A stretch of DNA of 53,071 bases from Xanthobacteraceae bacterium (GTDB lineage: Bacteria; Pseudomonadota; Alphaproteobacteria; Rhizobiales; Xanthobacteraceae), in assembly GCA_019241285.1 (NCBI GenBank), contig JAFAXD010000202.1, positions 1 to 53,071 on the forward strand, in the 5' to 3' direction. The translations under genes and the position numbers were made by a program. This document shows positions 1 to 9,020 of the stretch, piece by piece (the stretch's first letter is position 1; each line of letters starts with the position of its first letter). Under the pieces are notes generated by a model. The model worked only from the letters and a program-made list of their open reading frames with translations. It was not told the origin of the DNA and did not search any database.

Positions 1-83
1 AGCCGCGCCGCGAGCGGCTGGCCGCACGCGACAACAATCAGCAAGCCGGCAATGACGAGGAGAACGCCGGCAGCATCGATCAT
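1..83 (-). CDS. Probable cation:proton antiporter, N-terminus only (partial)
   Basis: The reverse strand from 83 reads ATG and 27 open codons to the window edge (MIDAAGVLLVIAGLL...). It gives one strongly hydrophobic helix followed by GQPLAAR. A first membrane helix followed by 'QPLAARL' is typical of CPA-type Na+/H+ or K+/H+ antiporters, so that is my guess, but 27 residues cannot prove a family. It starts only about 27 nt downstream of the kup stop on the same strand, so co-transcription with kup is likely and fits a cation-transport role. It is too short for the ORF track. Confidence 0.4.
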   Translation of the reverse strand, partial: MIDAAGVLLVIAGLLIVVACGQPLAAR

Positions 84-110
84 GGACGGACCAGCGCCCC
101 GACCACCCCT

Positions 111-1994
111 TCAGAGCTCGACCTGGCCGCCGAGCTCCACCACCCGGTTGGGCGGAATGCGAAAGAACTCCGTCGCCGCCAGCGCATTGCGATGCATAGC
201 CTCGAAGAGCCGCCATCGGATCGCCGTCAGGCGCGAGCGCCCGCGGGTTACGATGGTCACGCGACCAACAAAGAACGAGGTATCCATCATATCGAAATTG
301 AGCTGGTAGGCACGACAATCCTCGAGCGCCCGGGGCACGTTCGGCTGTTCAACGAACCCATAGCGCGCGACCACGGCGTGAAAATTGCCGCCCAGGTGCG
401 TGACCTCGACCCGCCGTTGCGGAGCCACCCGGGGGATATTCTCAGTTACCACGTGCAGCAAGACGATCCGCGTATGCAGCACTTTGTTGTGCTTGAGATT
501 GTGCAGCAGCGGAACCGGTACGACATCGACGCGGCTCGTCAGGTAGACGGCCGTCCCCGGCACGCGGTCCTTGCTACGGATCTGGGCGATGAAGTTCGCC
601 AGCGGCAGCGTGTCCCGCTCGAGCTTGCGCATCAGGGCTTCGCGGCCGTGGCGCCATGTCATCATCAAGAAGAACACCAACGCGGCCACTACCAGCGGAA
701 ACCAACCGCCGTCAAACACCTTCATCAAATTGGCGCAGACGAACGAGAGGTCGACGATCACGAACAGGCCCGCCAGGGCAACGCTGACCAGCGGATTCCA
801 GCCCCACACCTCCCGCATGGTCACAAACATGAGCAGCGATGTGAGCAGCATGGTCATTGACACGGCAATGCCGAACGCTGCGGCTAGATTGTCGGATGAG
901 CGAAATCCCAGCGTGAGAATGAGCGTGAGCCCCATCAGCATCCAGTTGACGAACCCGACATAGATCTGGCCATAGCCCTCGGCCGACGTTTGCACGATGT
1001 GCAGCCTCGGGCAAAGTCCGAGCTGAATGGCCTGCCGCGTCATCGAGAACGCGCCGCTGATGATGGATTGGCTGGCGATGATCGTGGCGATGGTCGCAAG
1101 CCCTACGAGCGGCAGCTGCAGCGCCGCCGGGCAGAGCGTGAAAAACGGGTTTGTCCCAGGAGCGACCGCGCCATCGACCACAAGCGCCGTCTGGCCGGCA
1201 TAGTTCAACAACAGGGCCGGCAGCACGAGACTGTACCACGCGGTGCGGATCGGCCGCGGACCAAAATGCCCCATGTCGGCATAGAGCGCTTCGGCGCCCG
1301 TGGCGCAGAGGAACACGGCTCCGAGTACGACAAATCCGGTCAAGCCGTGCCCGAACAGATATCCAATCCCATACCGTGGATCGAGCGCCGCCAGCACGCC
1401 CGGATGCACCGCAATGCCGGTAATCCCCAGCAGTCCGATTGTCACGAACCAGGCGGCCATGATGGGCCCGAACAGTTTTCCGATGCGCCCGCTACCTTGG
1501 GACTGCAGGGCAAAAAGGCCGATAAGAATGGCAGCGGAGAGAGGAACGATATAGGGCGCAATCTCGGGGGCGGGATCTTTGAGACCTTCCAGGGCGCTCA
1601 ACACCGAAATCGCCGGCGTGATCGCCCCATCCCCGTATAGCAGAGCTGCGCCAAGAAGACCGATGGCGATGATGCCGACGCGCTCGCCATGCTTGATGCC
1701 GAGGAGCGACATCAGCGCCAATATTCCGCCCTCCCCGTCATTGTCCGCGCGCATCACCACTGCGACGTATTTGAATGAGGTGGTGATCAACAGGGTCCAG
1801 ATGATCAACGAGAGCATTCCGATCGCCACGGCTGGCGTTGCGCCGCCGGCCCAGTCGAGCGCGGTTTTCAGGGTGTACAACGGGCTCGTGCCGATATCGC
1901 CGTAGACGACGCCGAGCGCACCGACCGCGAGCGCGCCGAGGCTCCCACGCCCCGCATCCGTATCTCCGTCGGCCACTGCCCCCGCGCTCGTCAT
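111..1994 (-). CDS. kup: Low-affinity potassium transporter Kup
   Basis: K+ uptake permease of the KUP/HAK/KT family, an inner-membrane H+-coupled K+ importer. The 627-residue length is normal for Kup. The family signature GDIGTSPLY lies at residues 32-40 and YGDGAITPAISVL near residue 120, followed by a run of hydrophobic helices (about 12) to about residue 450. The C-terminal cytoplasmic part carries the usual hydrophilic segment (DRVPGTAVYLTS, FHAVVARYGF). The ATG start at 1994 follows a plausible short leader. A probable antiporter gene starts 27 nt after the stop, and the Kdp system lies 4 kb away, so this end of the window is K+-centred. Confidence 0.96.
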   Translation of the reverse strand: MTSAGAVADGDTDAGRGSLGALAVGALGVVYGDIGTSPLYTLKTALDWAGGATPAVAIGMLSLIIWTLLITTSFKYVAVVMRADNDGEGGILALMSLLGIKHGERVGIIAIGLLGAALLYGDGAITPAISVLSALEGLKDPAPEIAPYIVPLSAAILIGLFALQSQGSGRIGKLFGPIMAAWFVTIGLLGITGIAVHPGVLAALDPRYGIGYLFGHGLTGFVVLGAVFLCATGAEALYADMGHFGPRPIRTAWYSLVLPALLLNYAGQTALVVDGAVAPGTNPFFTLCPAALQLPLVGLATIATIIASQSIISGAFSMTRQAIQLGLCPRLHIVQTSAEGYGQIYVGFVNWMLMGLTLILTLGFRSSDNLAAAFGIAVSMTMLLTSLLMFVTMREVWGWNPLVSVALAGLFVIVDLSFVCANLMKVFDGGWFPLVVAALVFFLMMTWRHGREALMRKLERDTLPLANFIAQIRSKDRVPGTAVYLTSRVDVVPVPLLHNLKHNKVLHTRIVLLHVVTENIPRVAPQRRVEVTHLGGNFHAVVARYGFVEQPNVPRALEDCRAYQLNFDMMDTSFFVGRVTIVTRGRSRLTAIRWRLFEAMHRNALAATEFFRIPPNRVVELGGQVEL

Positions 1995-2029
1995 GGTCGC
2001 CCTGCTCGCAGGAAGTGCACTGCGGAAGG

Positions 2030-2275
2030 TTATTGGTCGGTCACAGGCTCGGTCGCGGCTTTTCGATTCGGGGTACTCGCCCTGCGGGGGTGCATCGCTT
2101 GCTTCATGCGAATCACATCACGCTGCGCGCGCTGCATCTGCGCGCGCGATGCGGTGTGATGAACCCGGGTTTGTCCATACTGGTCGAGCGCGCCGACCAG
2201 CCTGTGCGAGAACGCCTGCAGAAGATCCATGATCCATCCCCGAACAGGCGGTTTGCCGGCCGCGCTGACGGTCAT
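2030..2275 (-). CDS. Small conserved-looking hypothetical protein upstream of kup
   Basis: The 115-codon ORF in the track starts too early. The ATG at 2275 (MTVSAAGKPPVRG...) has a strong AGGAGG Shine-Dalgarno five bases upstream, giving about 81 residues. The product is basic and hydrophilic with an amphipathic stretch (MDLLQAFSHRLVGALDQYG); I do not recognise the family. It reads toward kup and stops 35 bases before the kup start, so the two may be one transcription unit. The ribosome-binding site is the main support; the function is unknown. Confidence 0.5.
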   Translation of the reverse strand: MTVSAAGKPPVRGWIMDLLQAFSHRLVGALDQYGQTRVHHTASRAQMQRAQRDVIRMKQAMHPRRASTPNRKAATEPVTDQ

Positions 2276-2648
2276 CGGCCCCTCCTGTTTTTCCTGCGGA
2301 GCGTGCACTTCGCCGACCGTTGGCCAAGGTGCCGGGCACCCCGTTTCGATCCAGCATCTACTTACGTTTTGCGGCATAGGAATTCAGGGGGTACTCAGGG
2401 CAGAGTTCATATATTAAAAATAAATTTTTCAGCTATCCGCATAGTCGCTGTGTGATCTCCGGCTTGATGAGCGCGCACCAGGCGCCGCGGTTGATTCCAA
2501 CAAGTCCATGTCCGAGCAAGCAAATCGGGCGTCGTCCGATGCTGCGCCGCTCGCGGCGGAGCGCAAATAGGTTGTGGCCTTGGCATCTTGATTGCTACGC
2601 CGCCCCATGCTGCCAAAGACGCGAGCGACAGCAGGCCCCGAAACCCAC
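2276..2648. other. Divergent intergenic region with an AT-rich core
   Basis: There is no credible gene between the small minus-strand protein and the plus-strand TolA-like gene. Around 2405-2435 the sequence becomes strikingly A/T-rich (tatattaaaaataaattttt) compared with the GC-rich surroundings. This is the natural place for divergent promoters, but I cannot assign a -35/-10 pair with confidence. Short ORFs in the track here are shadows. Confidence 0.4.
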
Positions 2649-3518
2649 ATGGAGAATTCGGCGAATATCATGCGCATTGCACTGATCGTTTCGATCATCT
2701 TGCATGTGCTGTTCATGATATTTTCTGGCCACGATTTGCTGGCAACCACGCATGGCGAGGTCATCAAAGTTGACATCGTTCCGGCCAATGAGGCTCCCGC
2801 GCCCGTCGAAGAGACCAAACCAGACAAAGACCCTGCCGAAACCAAGCCCGAAGTGGCGGAATCAAAGCCTGAGACATCGGTTTCTGAACGGGGCAGCGAG
2901 CGAGCACCCGCCAAGCAACAGACCGCCCGGGACAGAACCGAGAAGCCGAGCCAAGTCCCTCCCCCCGCAAACGAGGCGCCCACAAAGGACGAGACGGCGA
3001 AGTCGATCAAACAAAACGCACCGCCGGCGACCGATCCAAAACCAAATCAAGCCCCAGCCGACCAGCCCGGTGCTCAATCGCAGAGTCCGGGCCAGCAAGC
3101 CATGACCACGCGCGACATGGCGCCCGACCGGTTGGCGGCGATTCTCGGACTGCCAGCTGATTCAACTCGGCCATCATCACCTGCAGGTTTCGGCAGAGCC
3201 CCCGAGCGCCTGACGAAGCTCACGGAAGGCGTCAAGGAATTGAAAGCCCAGCTCAACAAATGTTTCGTTCTGCCGCCCGGCGTCGCGCGCACGGATCGGA
3301 TCAAAATGATCATGCGCGTCGAGCTCACCCGCGACGGCGCACTCGCCCGCGATCCGATCGTCCTCGACGGGGCTGCGCCGGCAATCGGCTATCCCATGAT
3401 GCTGACTGCGATACGGGCATTGCGACGATGCGCTCCCTATCATTTGCCTGCTGACAAATACGCAGATTGGCAGATGCTCGAGATCGACTTCTCGCCAGAC
3501 GACATGTTGGATAATTAG
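2649..3518 (+). CDS. TolA/TonB-like membrane-anchored envelope protein
   Basis: Start chosen at ATG 2649 (MENSANIMRIAL...); ATG 2670 is also possible. One N-terminal transmembrane helix (IALIVSIILHVLFMIF) anchors the protein in the inner membrane. A long Pro/Glu/Lys-rich periplasmic linker follows (residues about 45-170). A folded C-terminal domain contains LNKCFVLPPG, then RVELTRDGAL and RRCAPYHLPADKYADW, the pattern of alphaproteobacterial TolA/TonB C-terminal domains. It probably transduces energy or links the inner and outer membranes. No exbB/exbD or tolQ/R lies nearby, which argues against a canonical Tol-Pal operon. The stop overlaps the possible GTG start of the Sel1 gene, so the two are probably translated together. 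Confidence 0.7.
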   Translation: MENSANIMRIALIVSIILHVLFMIFSGHDLLATTHGEVIKVDIVPANEAPAPVEETKPDKDPAETKPEVAESKPETSVSERGSERAPAKQQTARDRTEKPSQVPPPANEAPTKDETAKSIKQNAPPATDPKPNQAPADQPGAQSQSPGQQAMTTRDMAPDRLAAILGLPADSTRPSSPAGFGRAPERLTKLTEGVKELKAQLNKCFVLPPGVARTDRIKMIMRVELTRDGALARDPIVLDGAAPAIGYPMMLTAIRALRRCAPYHLPADKYADWQMLEIDFSPDDMLDN

Positions 3519-3529
3519 TGCACCTTGAC

Positions 3530-4117
3530 ATGCGCCTGATAAAGCAAGCCATTGCCGCCGGTGCGCTGCTTGCGGGCCTATGTGTCCCCGCCCTCGCCGG
3601 CCTGGGCGAAGAGGCGGTCTCGGCCTACAGCAGAGGCGACTATGCGACCGCTGCAATGCTGTGGCGCCAGTTGGCGGACCAGGGCGACGTCACCGCCCAA
3701 TATCGCATCGGCATCATGTACAACAATGGCGAGGGCGTGCCGCAGAACTACGCTGAGGCCGCCCGCTGGTTTCGCCTGGCGGCAGACCAAGGCGATGCGA
3801 AAGCTCAATTTTTGCTCGGATTCCTGTACGCAGCGGGCAATGGCGTGCCGCTCAACGACAGCGAGGCTGCCCGCTGGTTTCGGCGCGCCGCCGACCAGGG
3901 CGAGGCGAGAGCGCAGTTTCTGCTGGGCTCAGCCTATGCGGAGGGCGCAGGGGTGCCGCAGGACGATGTCAGCGCGCGGATGTGGTTCGAACTTGCAGCG
4001 GCGCAAGGCGAGCCGAATGCACAAAAAGCGCTGGCCTGGAGCGCACAACATATGAGCCCCGCCCAGATCGCCGACGCACAGAAACGCGCGCGACTATGGA
4101 AACCGACGACGCGTTGA
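3530..4117 (+). CDS. Secreted Sel1-repeat (TPR-like) protein
   Basis: An N-terminal signal peptide (MRLIKQAIAAG...VPALAG) precedes at least three Sel1-like repeats of about 36 residues (YAEAARWFRLAADQGDAKAQ, then SEAARWFRRAADQGEARAQ, then SARMWFELAAAQGEPNAQ). Such repeats form helical hairpin solenoids for protein-protein contacts, here in the periplasm. The track starts at GTG 3518, overlapping the previous stop by one base. I prefer ATG 3530 because it begins directly at the signal peptide, but neither start has a clear Shine-Dalgarno. It is translationally linked to the TolA-like gene, which suggests a shared envelope function. Confidence 0.85.
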   Translation: MRLIKQAIAAGALLAGLCVPALAGLGEEAVSAYSRGDYATAAMLWRQLADQGDVTAQYRIGIMYNNGEGVPQNYAEAARWFRLAADQGDAKAQFLLGFLYAAGNGVPLNDSEAARWFRRAADQGEARAQFLLGSAYAEGAGVPQDDVSARMWFELAAAQGEPNAQKALAWSAQHMSPAQIADAQKRARLWKPTTR

Positions 4118-4190
4118 TCGTTCAGGTGGGTTGATGTCCTGCTGTCCGCCTACTCCCAATCGGTGGATGGCAAACCGAGTGGTCACGCAG

Positions 4191-4212
4191 TTTCTTGCGC
4201 TAGCGCAAGAAA
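4191..4212. promoter_or_regulatory. Perfect 22-bp palindrome containing a TTGC-N6-GCAA box
   Basis: The sequence TTTCTTGCGC-TA-GCGCAAGAAA (arms of 10) is a perfect inverted repeat. Its core fits the relaxed FixK2 pattern TTG(A/C)-N6-(T/G)CAA described for Bradyrhizobium. It lies 74 bases after the Sel1 gene and about 139 bases before the next plus-strand gene. It could be an operator for that gene or a hairpin terminating the Sel1 transcript; no long T run follows, so a simple terminator is less likely. Confidence 0.45.
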
Positions 4213-4350
4213 AGGCTCTTCATCTAAGGTAGTCTGCGCAGGACGCACGCACGCCTCGAAGGCGGAGGGGCGGTACGTGCATAATGAGTCCGGCAGCGAG
4301 GAGCCGACATAGCAGGATGCACAGTCGCCCACAAATATCAGAGGCGGACA

Positions 4351-4674
4351 ATGCGCTTATCACCAATGGAAACCTCGCTCGTTGAGGCGATCAGAAGCTT
4401 GGACAGGTCGGAGCCCCTTAGCATTCATATCACGGTGTTTCCGGGTGCTATCCGCGTCCACTTGGAAGCAGAAGGTCTCGAGGGTGTAGGACACGGTACC
4501 AACTTTGACAGCGCCTATTTCGAAGCCTTCGAGGAATACCGGGGTAAACTAAATCGACACCGTGATGGCACCCGCAGGCCTGCGCCGCGTTCGTCCACAC
4601 AAGGGGGCGGGCAGGAGCTTTTGGGTTTCACGCATCGCAGGCAGGACTCTGAAAAAAAGAAGCCTGCGGGGTGA
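4351..4674 (+). CDS. Hypothetical protein, 107 residues
   Basis: ATG at 4351 is preceded by a weak purine-rich site (agaggcggacaa). The N-terminal 70 residues look like a small folded domain (SIHITVFPGAIRVHLEAEG, FDSAYFEAFEEYRG). The remaining 35 are Arg/Gly/Lys-rich and poorly structured, ending in a polylysine-like stretch. I do not recognise the family. It stands alone between the Sel1 gene and the convergent CNNM gene, downstream of the 22-bp palindrome. The C-terminal tail may be noise if the natural protein is shorter. Confidence 0.45.
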   Translation: MRLSPMETSLVEAIRSLDRSEPLSIHITVFPGAIRVHLEAEGLEGVGHGTNFDSAYFEAFEEYRGKLNRHRDGTRRPAPRSSTQGGGQELLGFTHRRQDSEKKKPAG

Positions 4675-4887
4675 GCAGATGGGCGTTACGCGTGCGCTAT
4701 GGCCCTGCCGAGCCTCAGACGGCTGCAACTCTAATCGCGAGCCAGCCAACCCGGACGAGCTGGTTTGCAAACGGCCTGCAATGACCGTCGCCAGCTGCGC
4801 CGAGGGGTCTCTCGCAACGAGCTCGCAAAGTGCGCCGCCGACGTATGTTGCTCGAGGCCGTAGCGAAGCCGCTCGGCTGGGGTGGCA

Positions 4888-6195
4888 TCAAGGCTGGGAT
4901 GCCCCTTCAGGAGTTTGCGCCACTGGGCGTGCCAACACCTGACTGATGCGGGCCCCATCCATGTCGGCGATCTCGAAGCGCCATCCACTGTACGAGAGAT
5001 GCTCGCCGATATGCGGGACATGATCGAGCTTGGACAGAATCAATCCTGCCACGGTGACGACGTCTGTTTGCCAATTCCCCTCCAATCCAAGCAGCTCAAC
5101 GGCATCGTCGATCGGGGTTGCCGCGTCGATCACGAGCGCGCCATCCTGGCGCCGGATCACTTTCTTGTGGGGCTGGGTGTCAATGTCCGGAAGTCGTCCG
5201 GCTACAGCTTCCAACAAATCAGTGCGTGTCACGATTCCTTGCACTGTGCCGTACTCATCCACGACGATCGCAGTGTTGACCGGCGTGTTGCGGAAGAGAT
5301 CGAGCGTGCGCAGGATTGAGGTGCGCTCCGGCACGATCAACGGGGGCTGCAGCTCTTGTCTGATATCGAGGGACGCCCCGTCGAGAGCTTGGTTCAGAAG
5401 ATCTTGCTTCCGGACGACCCCGACAACCTTGTCGATCGTGCCATGACACACGATAAGCTGGGGAAATGGACAGGTGCGGATCGTCCGCGCGATTGCATCT
5501 TGCGGTGCGTCAACATTAATCCAGGCGACATCGGGACGAGGCGTCATGATCGCGCGGATCGGCCGATCGGTGAGATCCAGCACGTCCTCGACCATCTCGC
5601 GCTCAGCGGCATGGATGAGGCCGGCTTTCTCGCCTTCGAGAAGGACGCCGACAATATCTTCGTCGGTGACGCGGCGTTCGAAGCCGGGTTGCAACCCGAA
5701 CAGGCCCAGGATCCGGGTTGTCGTAGCATTGAGCAGCCACACCAGCGGCGCCGAGAACCGTAAAAAGACAAGGATCGGTCGCGATACCTTGACCGCGATA
5801 CGCTCGGGATTTTTCAGCGCGATCTGTTTAGGCGCAAGCTCGCCCGCGACCAGCGACAGATACGTAACCCCGATGACGACCAGCACCACTGCAACCGGTT
5901 TGCTGAATGCCGCAATGGTCGGGAACTGATCGAGCCAGACGTCGACCCGGTCCGCCAGCGTCAGGCCACTGAAAGCGCCGGCCATAATTCCGATCGATGT
6001 CATGCCGACCTGCAGGGCTGCCAACAACTGGCCAGGCTCGTCGGCGAGCTTCAGGGCAGCACGCGCACCAGCGGACCCGCTGGAAGTGAGGCGTTCCAGA
6101 CGCGTACGGCGCGACGAGATAATGGCAATCTCCGACATGGCGAGAAACCCGTTCAGGAGAACGAGCAGAACCACGATGATGAGTTCAACAGCCAT
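4888..6195 (-). CDS. CNNM/HlyC-CorC family membrane protein (hemolysin-type)
   Basis: 435 residues with the standard order: a DUF21/CNNM transmembrane domain (residues about 1-190, starting MAVELIIVVLLVLLNGFLAMSEIAI), a CBS-domain pair (about 205-330, with RAIMTPRPDV and GIVTRTDLLEAV) and a C-terminal CorC_HlyC domain (about 345-425, ending with GWRFEIADMDG). Members are linked to Mg2+/Co2+ efflux or divalent-cation homeostasis and are often mis-named hemolysins. The start ATG lies 44 bases after the kdpC stop on the same strand, where kdpD would be expected in many genomes, so it may be read through from kdp. Confidence 0.9.
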   Translation of the reverse strand: MAVELIIVVLLVLLNGFLAMSEIAIISSRRTRLERLTSSGSAGARAALKLADEPGQLLAALQVGMTSIGIMAGAFSGLTLADRVDVWLDQFPTIAAFSKPVAVVLVVIGVTYLSLVAGELAPKQIALKNPERIAVKVSRPILVFLRFSAPLVWLLNATTTRILGLFGLQPGFERRVTDEDIVGVLLEGEKAGLIHAAEREMVEDVLDLTDRPIRAIMTPRPDVAWINVDAPQDAIARTIRTCPFPQLIVCHGTIDKVVGVVRKQDLLNQALDGASLDIRQELQPPLIVPERTSILRTLDLFRNTPVNTAIVVDEYGTVQGIVTRTDLLEAVAGRLPDIDTQPHKKVIRRQDGALVIDAATPIDDAVELLGLEGNWQTDVVTVAGLILSKLDHVPHIGEHLSYSGWRFEIADMDGARISQVLARPVAQTPEGASQP

Positions 6196-6239
6196 AGCGG
6201 GTCATTCCGGCGGCCGCGTGTTGCACAAGCCCTGCGATC

Positions 6240-6920
6240 CTACCGCTGGACAGGCCGTTCGCGTTGCCAGACACCGCGTGTTGCTGCCGTCTTGCACGGA
6301 GCGTTCGTTGCGTCGCAAGCCCGGTCCAGCGCAAGATTGAGTGCCAGCACATTCACCCGCGGCTCGCCGAAAATTCCGAGCATGCGGCCGGTCACATGTT
6401 TCTCGACGAGGGCATGGATCTCCGATAAAGGCAAGCCGCGCGCCTGCGCGATCCGCGGCACCTGCAGCGCCGCGTTGGCTGGGCTGATGTCCGGGTCGAG
6501 CCCGGAGGCCGACGTGGTGAGCATGTCGGCGGGTAAACGCTGGCCGACAAATTGCGGCTCGGCAGCCTCCAACGTCTTGCGATCCTTCAGGAGCCGGTCG
6601 AGCAGCGCCTGGCTGGTTGGGCCCAGATTCGATCCGCCGGAGTTGGCCGCGTTATAGGGCGCGCTGATGGTCGTGCCGGGATCGTTTGGATCGGTGTCGG
6701 TGGTCGCGGATGGACGCCCGTGGAACCATTGCGGGCCATCCCATTGCTGGCCGATCAGCCGCGAGCCAATGACAGTTCCCTCGTCGGACTGTTGCAGGCT
6801 GCCGTTCGCCTGAAATGGCAAAATCAACTGCCCGATGCCGGTCAGCGCCAATGGGTAGAGCAGACCGCACAACACGAACAGCACGACGGAGACGCGCGAC
6901 GCAGCGAGCAAAGCCTGCAT
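6240..6920 (-). CDS. kdpC: Potassium-transporting ATPase subunit C
   Basis: 226 residues, slightly longer than the usual 190-200. One N-terminal transmembrane helix (VVLFVLCGLLYPLALTGI) is followed by a periplasmic domain with the conserved GGSNLGPTSQALLDRL and the family motifs TTSASGLDPDISPANA and VEKHVTGR. KdpC stabilises the KdpA-KdpB complex and affects K+ affinity. GAGGA lies four bases before the ATG. It follows kdpB after 7 bases. The extra length is a C-terminal tail (about 25 residues, CDATNAPCKTAATRG) with two cysteines that E. coli KdpC does not have. Confidence 0.96.
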   Translation of the reverse strand: MQALLAASRVSVVLFVLCGLLYPLALTGIGQLILPFQANGSLQQSDEGTVIGSRLIGQQWDGPQWFHGRPSATTDTDPNDPGTTISAPYNAANSGGSNLGPTSQALLDRLLKDRKTLEAAEPQFVGQRLPADMLTTSASGLDPDISPANAALQVPRIAQARGLPLSEIHALVEKHVTGRMLGIFGEPRVNVLALNLALDRACDATNAPCKTAATRGVWQRERPVQR

Positions 6921-6927
6921 AGTGTCC

Positions 6928-9018
6928 TCACAACCATCCCGAAATAATGAGATCGATCAACTTGATGCCGATGAACGGTGCGAGCAGTCCGCCGGCGCCA
7001 TAGACGAGGAGGTTGCGGCGGAACATGCCCTCGGCTGTCTTGGGCCGGAACCGAACGCCGCGCAGTGCCAGCGGTACAAGGGCGGGGATGATCACTGCGT
7101 TGAAGATCAGCGCCGAGAGAATCGAGCTCTCTGGCGTTGCCAGCCCCATGATGTTCAATGCCGCAAAGCCGGGCAAAGCCAGGCTGAACATCCCAGGGAG
7201 AATGGCAAAATACTTGGACACGTCATTGGCGATCGAGAATGTCGTCAATGCCCCGCGCGTGATCAACATCTGTTTGCCAATGTTGACCACCTCGAGCAAC
7301 TTGGTCGGATCCGAATCGAGATCGATGAGGTTGGCCGCTTCCTTGGCGGCCGCCGTGCCGGAATGCATCGCCAGTCCCACGTCGGCTTGCGCCAAGGCGG
7401 GCGCGTCGTTGGTGCCGTCGCCGGTCATGGCAACCAGTCGCCCTTGCGCCTGCTCGCCGCGGATAAGGTCGAGCTTGTCCTCCGGCTTTGCTTCGGCCAC
7501 GAAGGCATCAAGCCCGGCCTGCTCGGCAATGGCGTGCGCCGTCACGCGGTTGTCGCCCGTCACCATGACGGTGCGAATTCCCATGGTGCGCAGTTGCGCG
7601 GCGCGTTCGCGGATGCCGGGCTTGAGCACGTCGGACAATTCGATAACGCCGAGGATGTCACCATCGCTCGAGACGACCAGCGGCGTGGCGCCTTCCCTGG
7701 CGACGGCTTCGACGGCGCCGGCAAGCTCCGGCGGCGCCTGCGTGCCGAAGTGTCCGCGCGCGTGCGCGATGATTGCCGCCGCAGCGCCTTTGCGGATCTT
7801 CCGACCGTCGGGGAGATCGACGCCGCTCATTTGTGATTCCGCGGAAAAGTCGAGCCCCCGCGCACCTTGCGGCAGCGGCTCCGCCACCACGCCCTGAAGC
7901 TTCGCGAAATCGACTACCGAGCGCCCCTCCGGCGTGGTGTCAAAATGCGACGCGAGCATTGCCACCTGCGCCAGCCGATGTGGCGAGCATCCCGGCAGCG
8001 GCAGGAACTTGCTTGCTTGCCGGTTGCCGACTGTGATGGTCCCGGTCTTATCGAGCAGCAGCGTGTGCACATCGCCGGCGGCCTCGACCGCCTTGCCGGA
8101 GAGGGCAATTACGTTGAACTGCACCATGCGATCGATCCCGGCGATGCCGATAGCGGAGAGCAGCGCGCCGATGGTGGTCGGGATCAACGCCACGACCAAG
8201 GCAATCAGATCGGCAACGTTGACCCTGGCATTGAGATAGGACGACACGGGCGCCATCGCCGCCACCACGATGACGAAGATCAACGTCAGGATCGACAGCA
8301 GCACGGTCAGTGCGATCTCGTTGGGAGTTTTCTGCCGTTTCGCACCCTCGACCAGATGGATCATGCGATCGAGGAAACCTTCTCCCGGGTTGGCGGCGAC
8401 CTGAATGAGCAGCCAATCGGAGACGATCGTTGTTCCGGCCGTGACCGACGACAGCATGTCAGTGCCCGGCTCACGCATGACCGGCGCTGACTCGCCGGTG
8501 ATCGCCGATTCATTGACGAAGGCGATGCCCTCGATCACCGTCCCGTCGGCTGGAATGATCTCGGCTTTTTCCACGCGCACGATATCGCCTTTGCGCAGCG
8601 TGGTCGCCGGCACCTCCTCCTGCGTGCCGTCGTGCTTGATGCGCCGGGCGCGCAGCTCCACCTTGGTTCGGCGTAAGAAAGCAGCCTGGGCTTTGCCGCG
8701 GCCTTCCGCAAGCGCTTCTGCCAAGGTCGCGAACCAAACAGTCAGGATCAGGATCAGCGTCACCACCCCGTTGTATGTCCGGGTGGCGCTCGATGGACCA
8801 AAGAGCAGCGGATCGATGGTCAGCGCGGCGGTCACGATTGCTCCAACCCAGACGATGAACATCACCGGGTTATGGATCTGGGTGCGCGGATCAAGTTTGA
8901 GCACAGACGCGTAAAGCGCTTGGCCCCACAGCCGATAGCCATACGCGGCGTGGCCTCGCTTTTTGCGCGCGGCCGGCCGCGTCTGAGCGTCGTGTTTGAT
9001 TTCGATCTGCATTTGCAT
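6928..9018 (-). CDS. kdpB: Potassium-transporting ATPase subunit B (P-type ATPase)
   Basis: Catalytic subunit of the high-affinity K+ pump. The real start is ATG 9018 ([10 protein letters not shown]), giving 696 residues, the normal KdpB length; the track's 1000-codon ORF only adds antisense-frame kdpA sequence. Visible P-type motifs are TGES (dephosphorylation), the phosphorylated Asp in DKTGT at about residue 323, and [11 protein letters not shown] (hinge/Mg site). Membrane helices flank the cytoplasmic domains. It starts two bases after the kdpA stop, so translation is coupled. All catalytic residues are present. Confidence 0.97.
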   Translation of the reverse strand: MQMQIEIKHDAQTRPAARKKRGHAAYGYRLWGQALYASVLKLDPRTQIHNPVMFIVWVGAIVTAALTIDPLLFGPSSATRTYNGVVTLILILTVWFATLAEALAEGRGKAQAAFLRRTKVELRARRIKHDGTQEEVPATTLRKGDIVRVEKAEIIPADGTVIEGIAFVNESAITGESAPVMREPGTDMLSSVTAGTTIVSDWLLIQVAANPGEGFLDRMIHLVEGAKRQKTPNEIALTVLLSILTLIFVIVVAAMAPVSSYLNARVNVADLIALVVALIPTTIGALLSAIGIAGIDRMVQFNVIALSGKAVEAAGDVHTLLLDKTGTITVGNRQASKFLPLPGCSPHRLAQVAMLASHFDTTPEGRSVVDFAKLQGVVAEPLPQGARGLDFSAESQMSGVDLPDGRKIRKGAAAAIIAHARGHFGTQAPPELAGAVEAVAREGATPLVVSSDGDILGVIELSDVLKPGIRERAAQLRTMGIRTVMVTGDNRVTAHAIAEQAGLDAFVAEAKPEDKLDLIRGEQAQGRLVAMTGDGTNDAPALAQADVGLAMHSGTAAAKEAANLIDLDSDPTKLLEVVNIGKQMLITRGALTTFSIANDVSKYFAILPGMFSLALPGFAALNIMGLATPESSILSALIFNAVIIPALVPLALRGVRFRPKTAEGMFRRNLLVYGAGGLLAPFIGIKLIDLIISGWL

Positions 9019-9020
9019 CG

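Noticed and set aside
192-1640. Plus-strand ORFs opposite kup
   Set aside because: Antisense shadows of a clearly coding gene, without a ribosome site or recognisable protein.
6922-8490. Plus-strand ORFs of 304, 294 and 207 codons opposite kdpB
   Set aside because: Shadows of kdpB; composition is rich in Gln, His and Arg and shows no domain.
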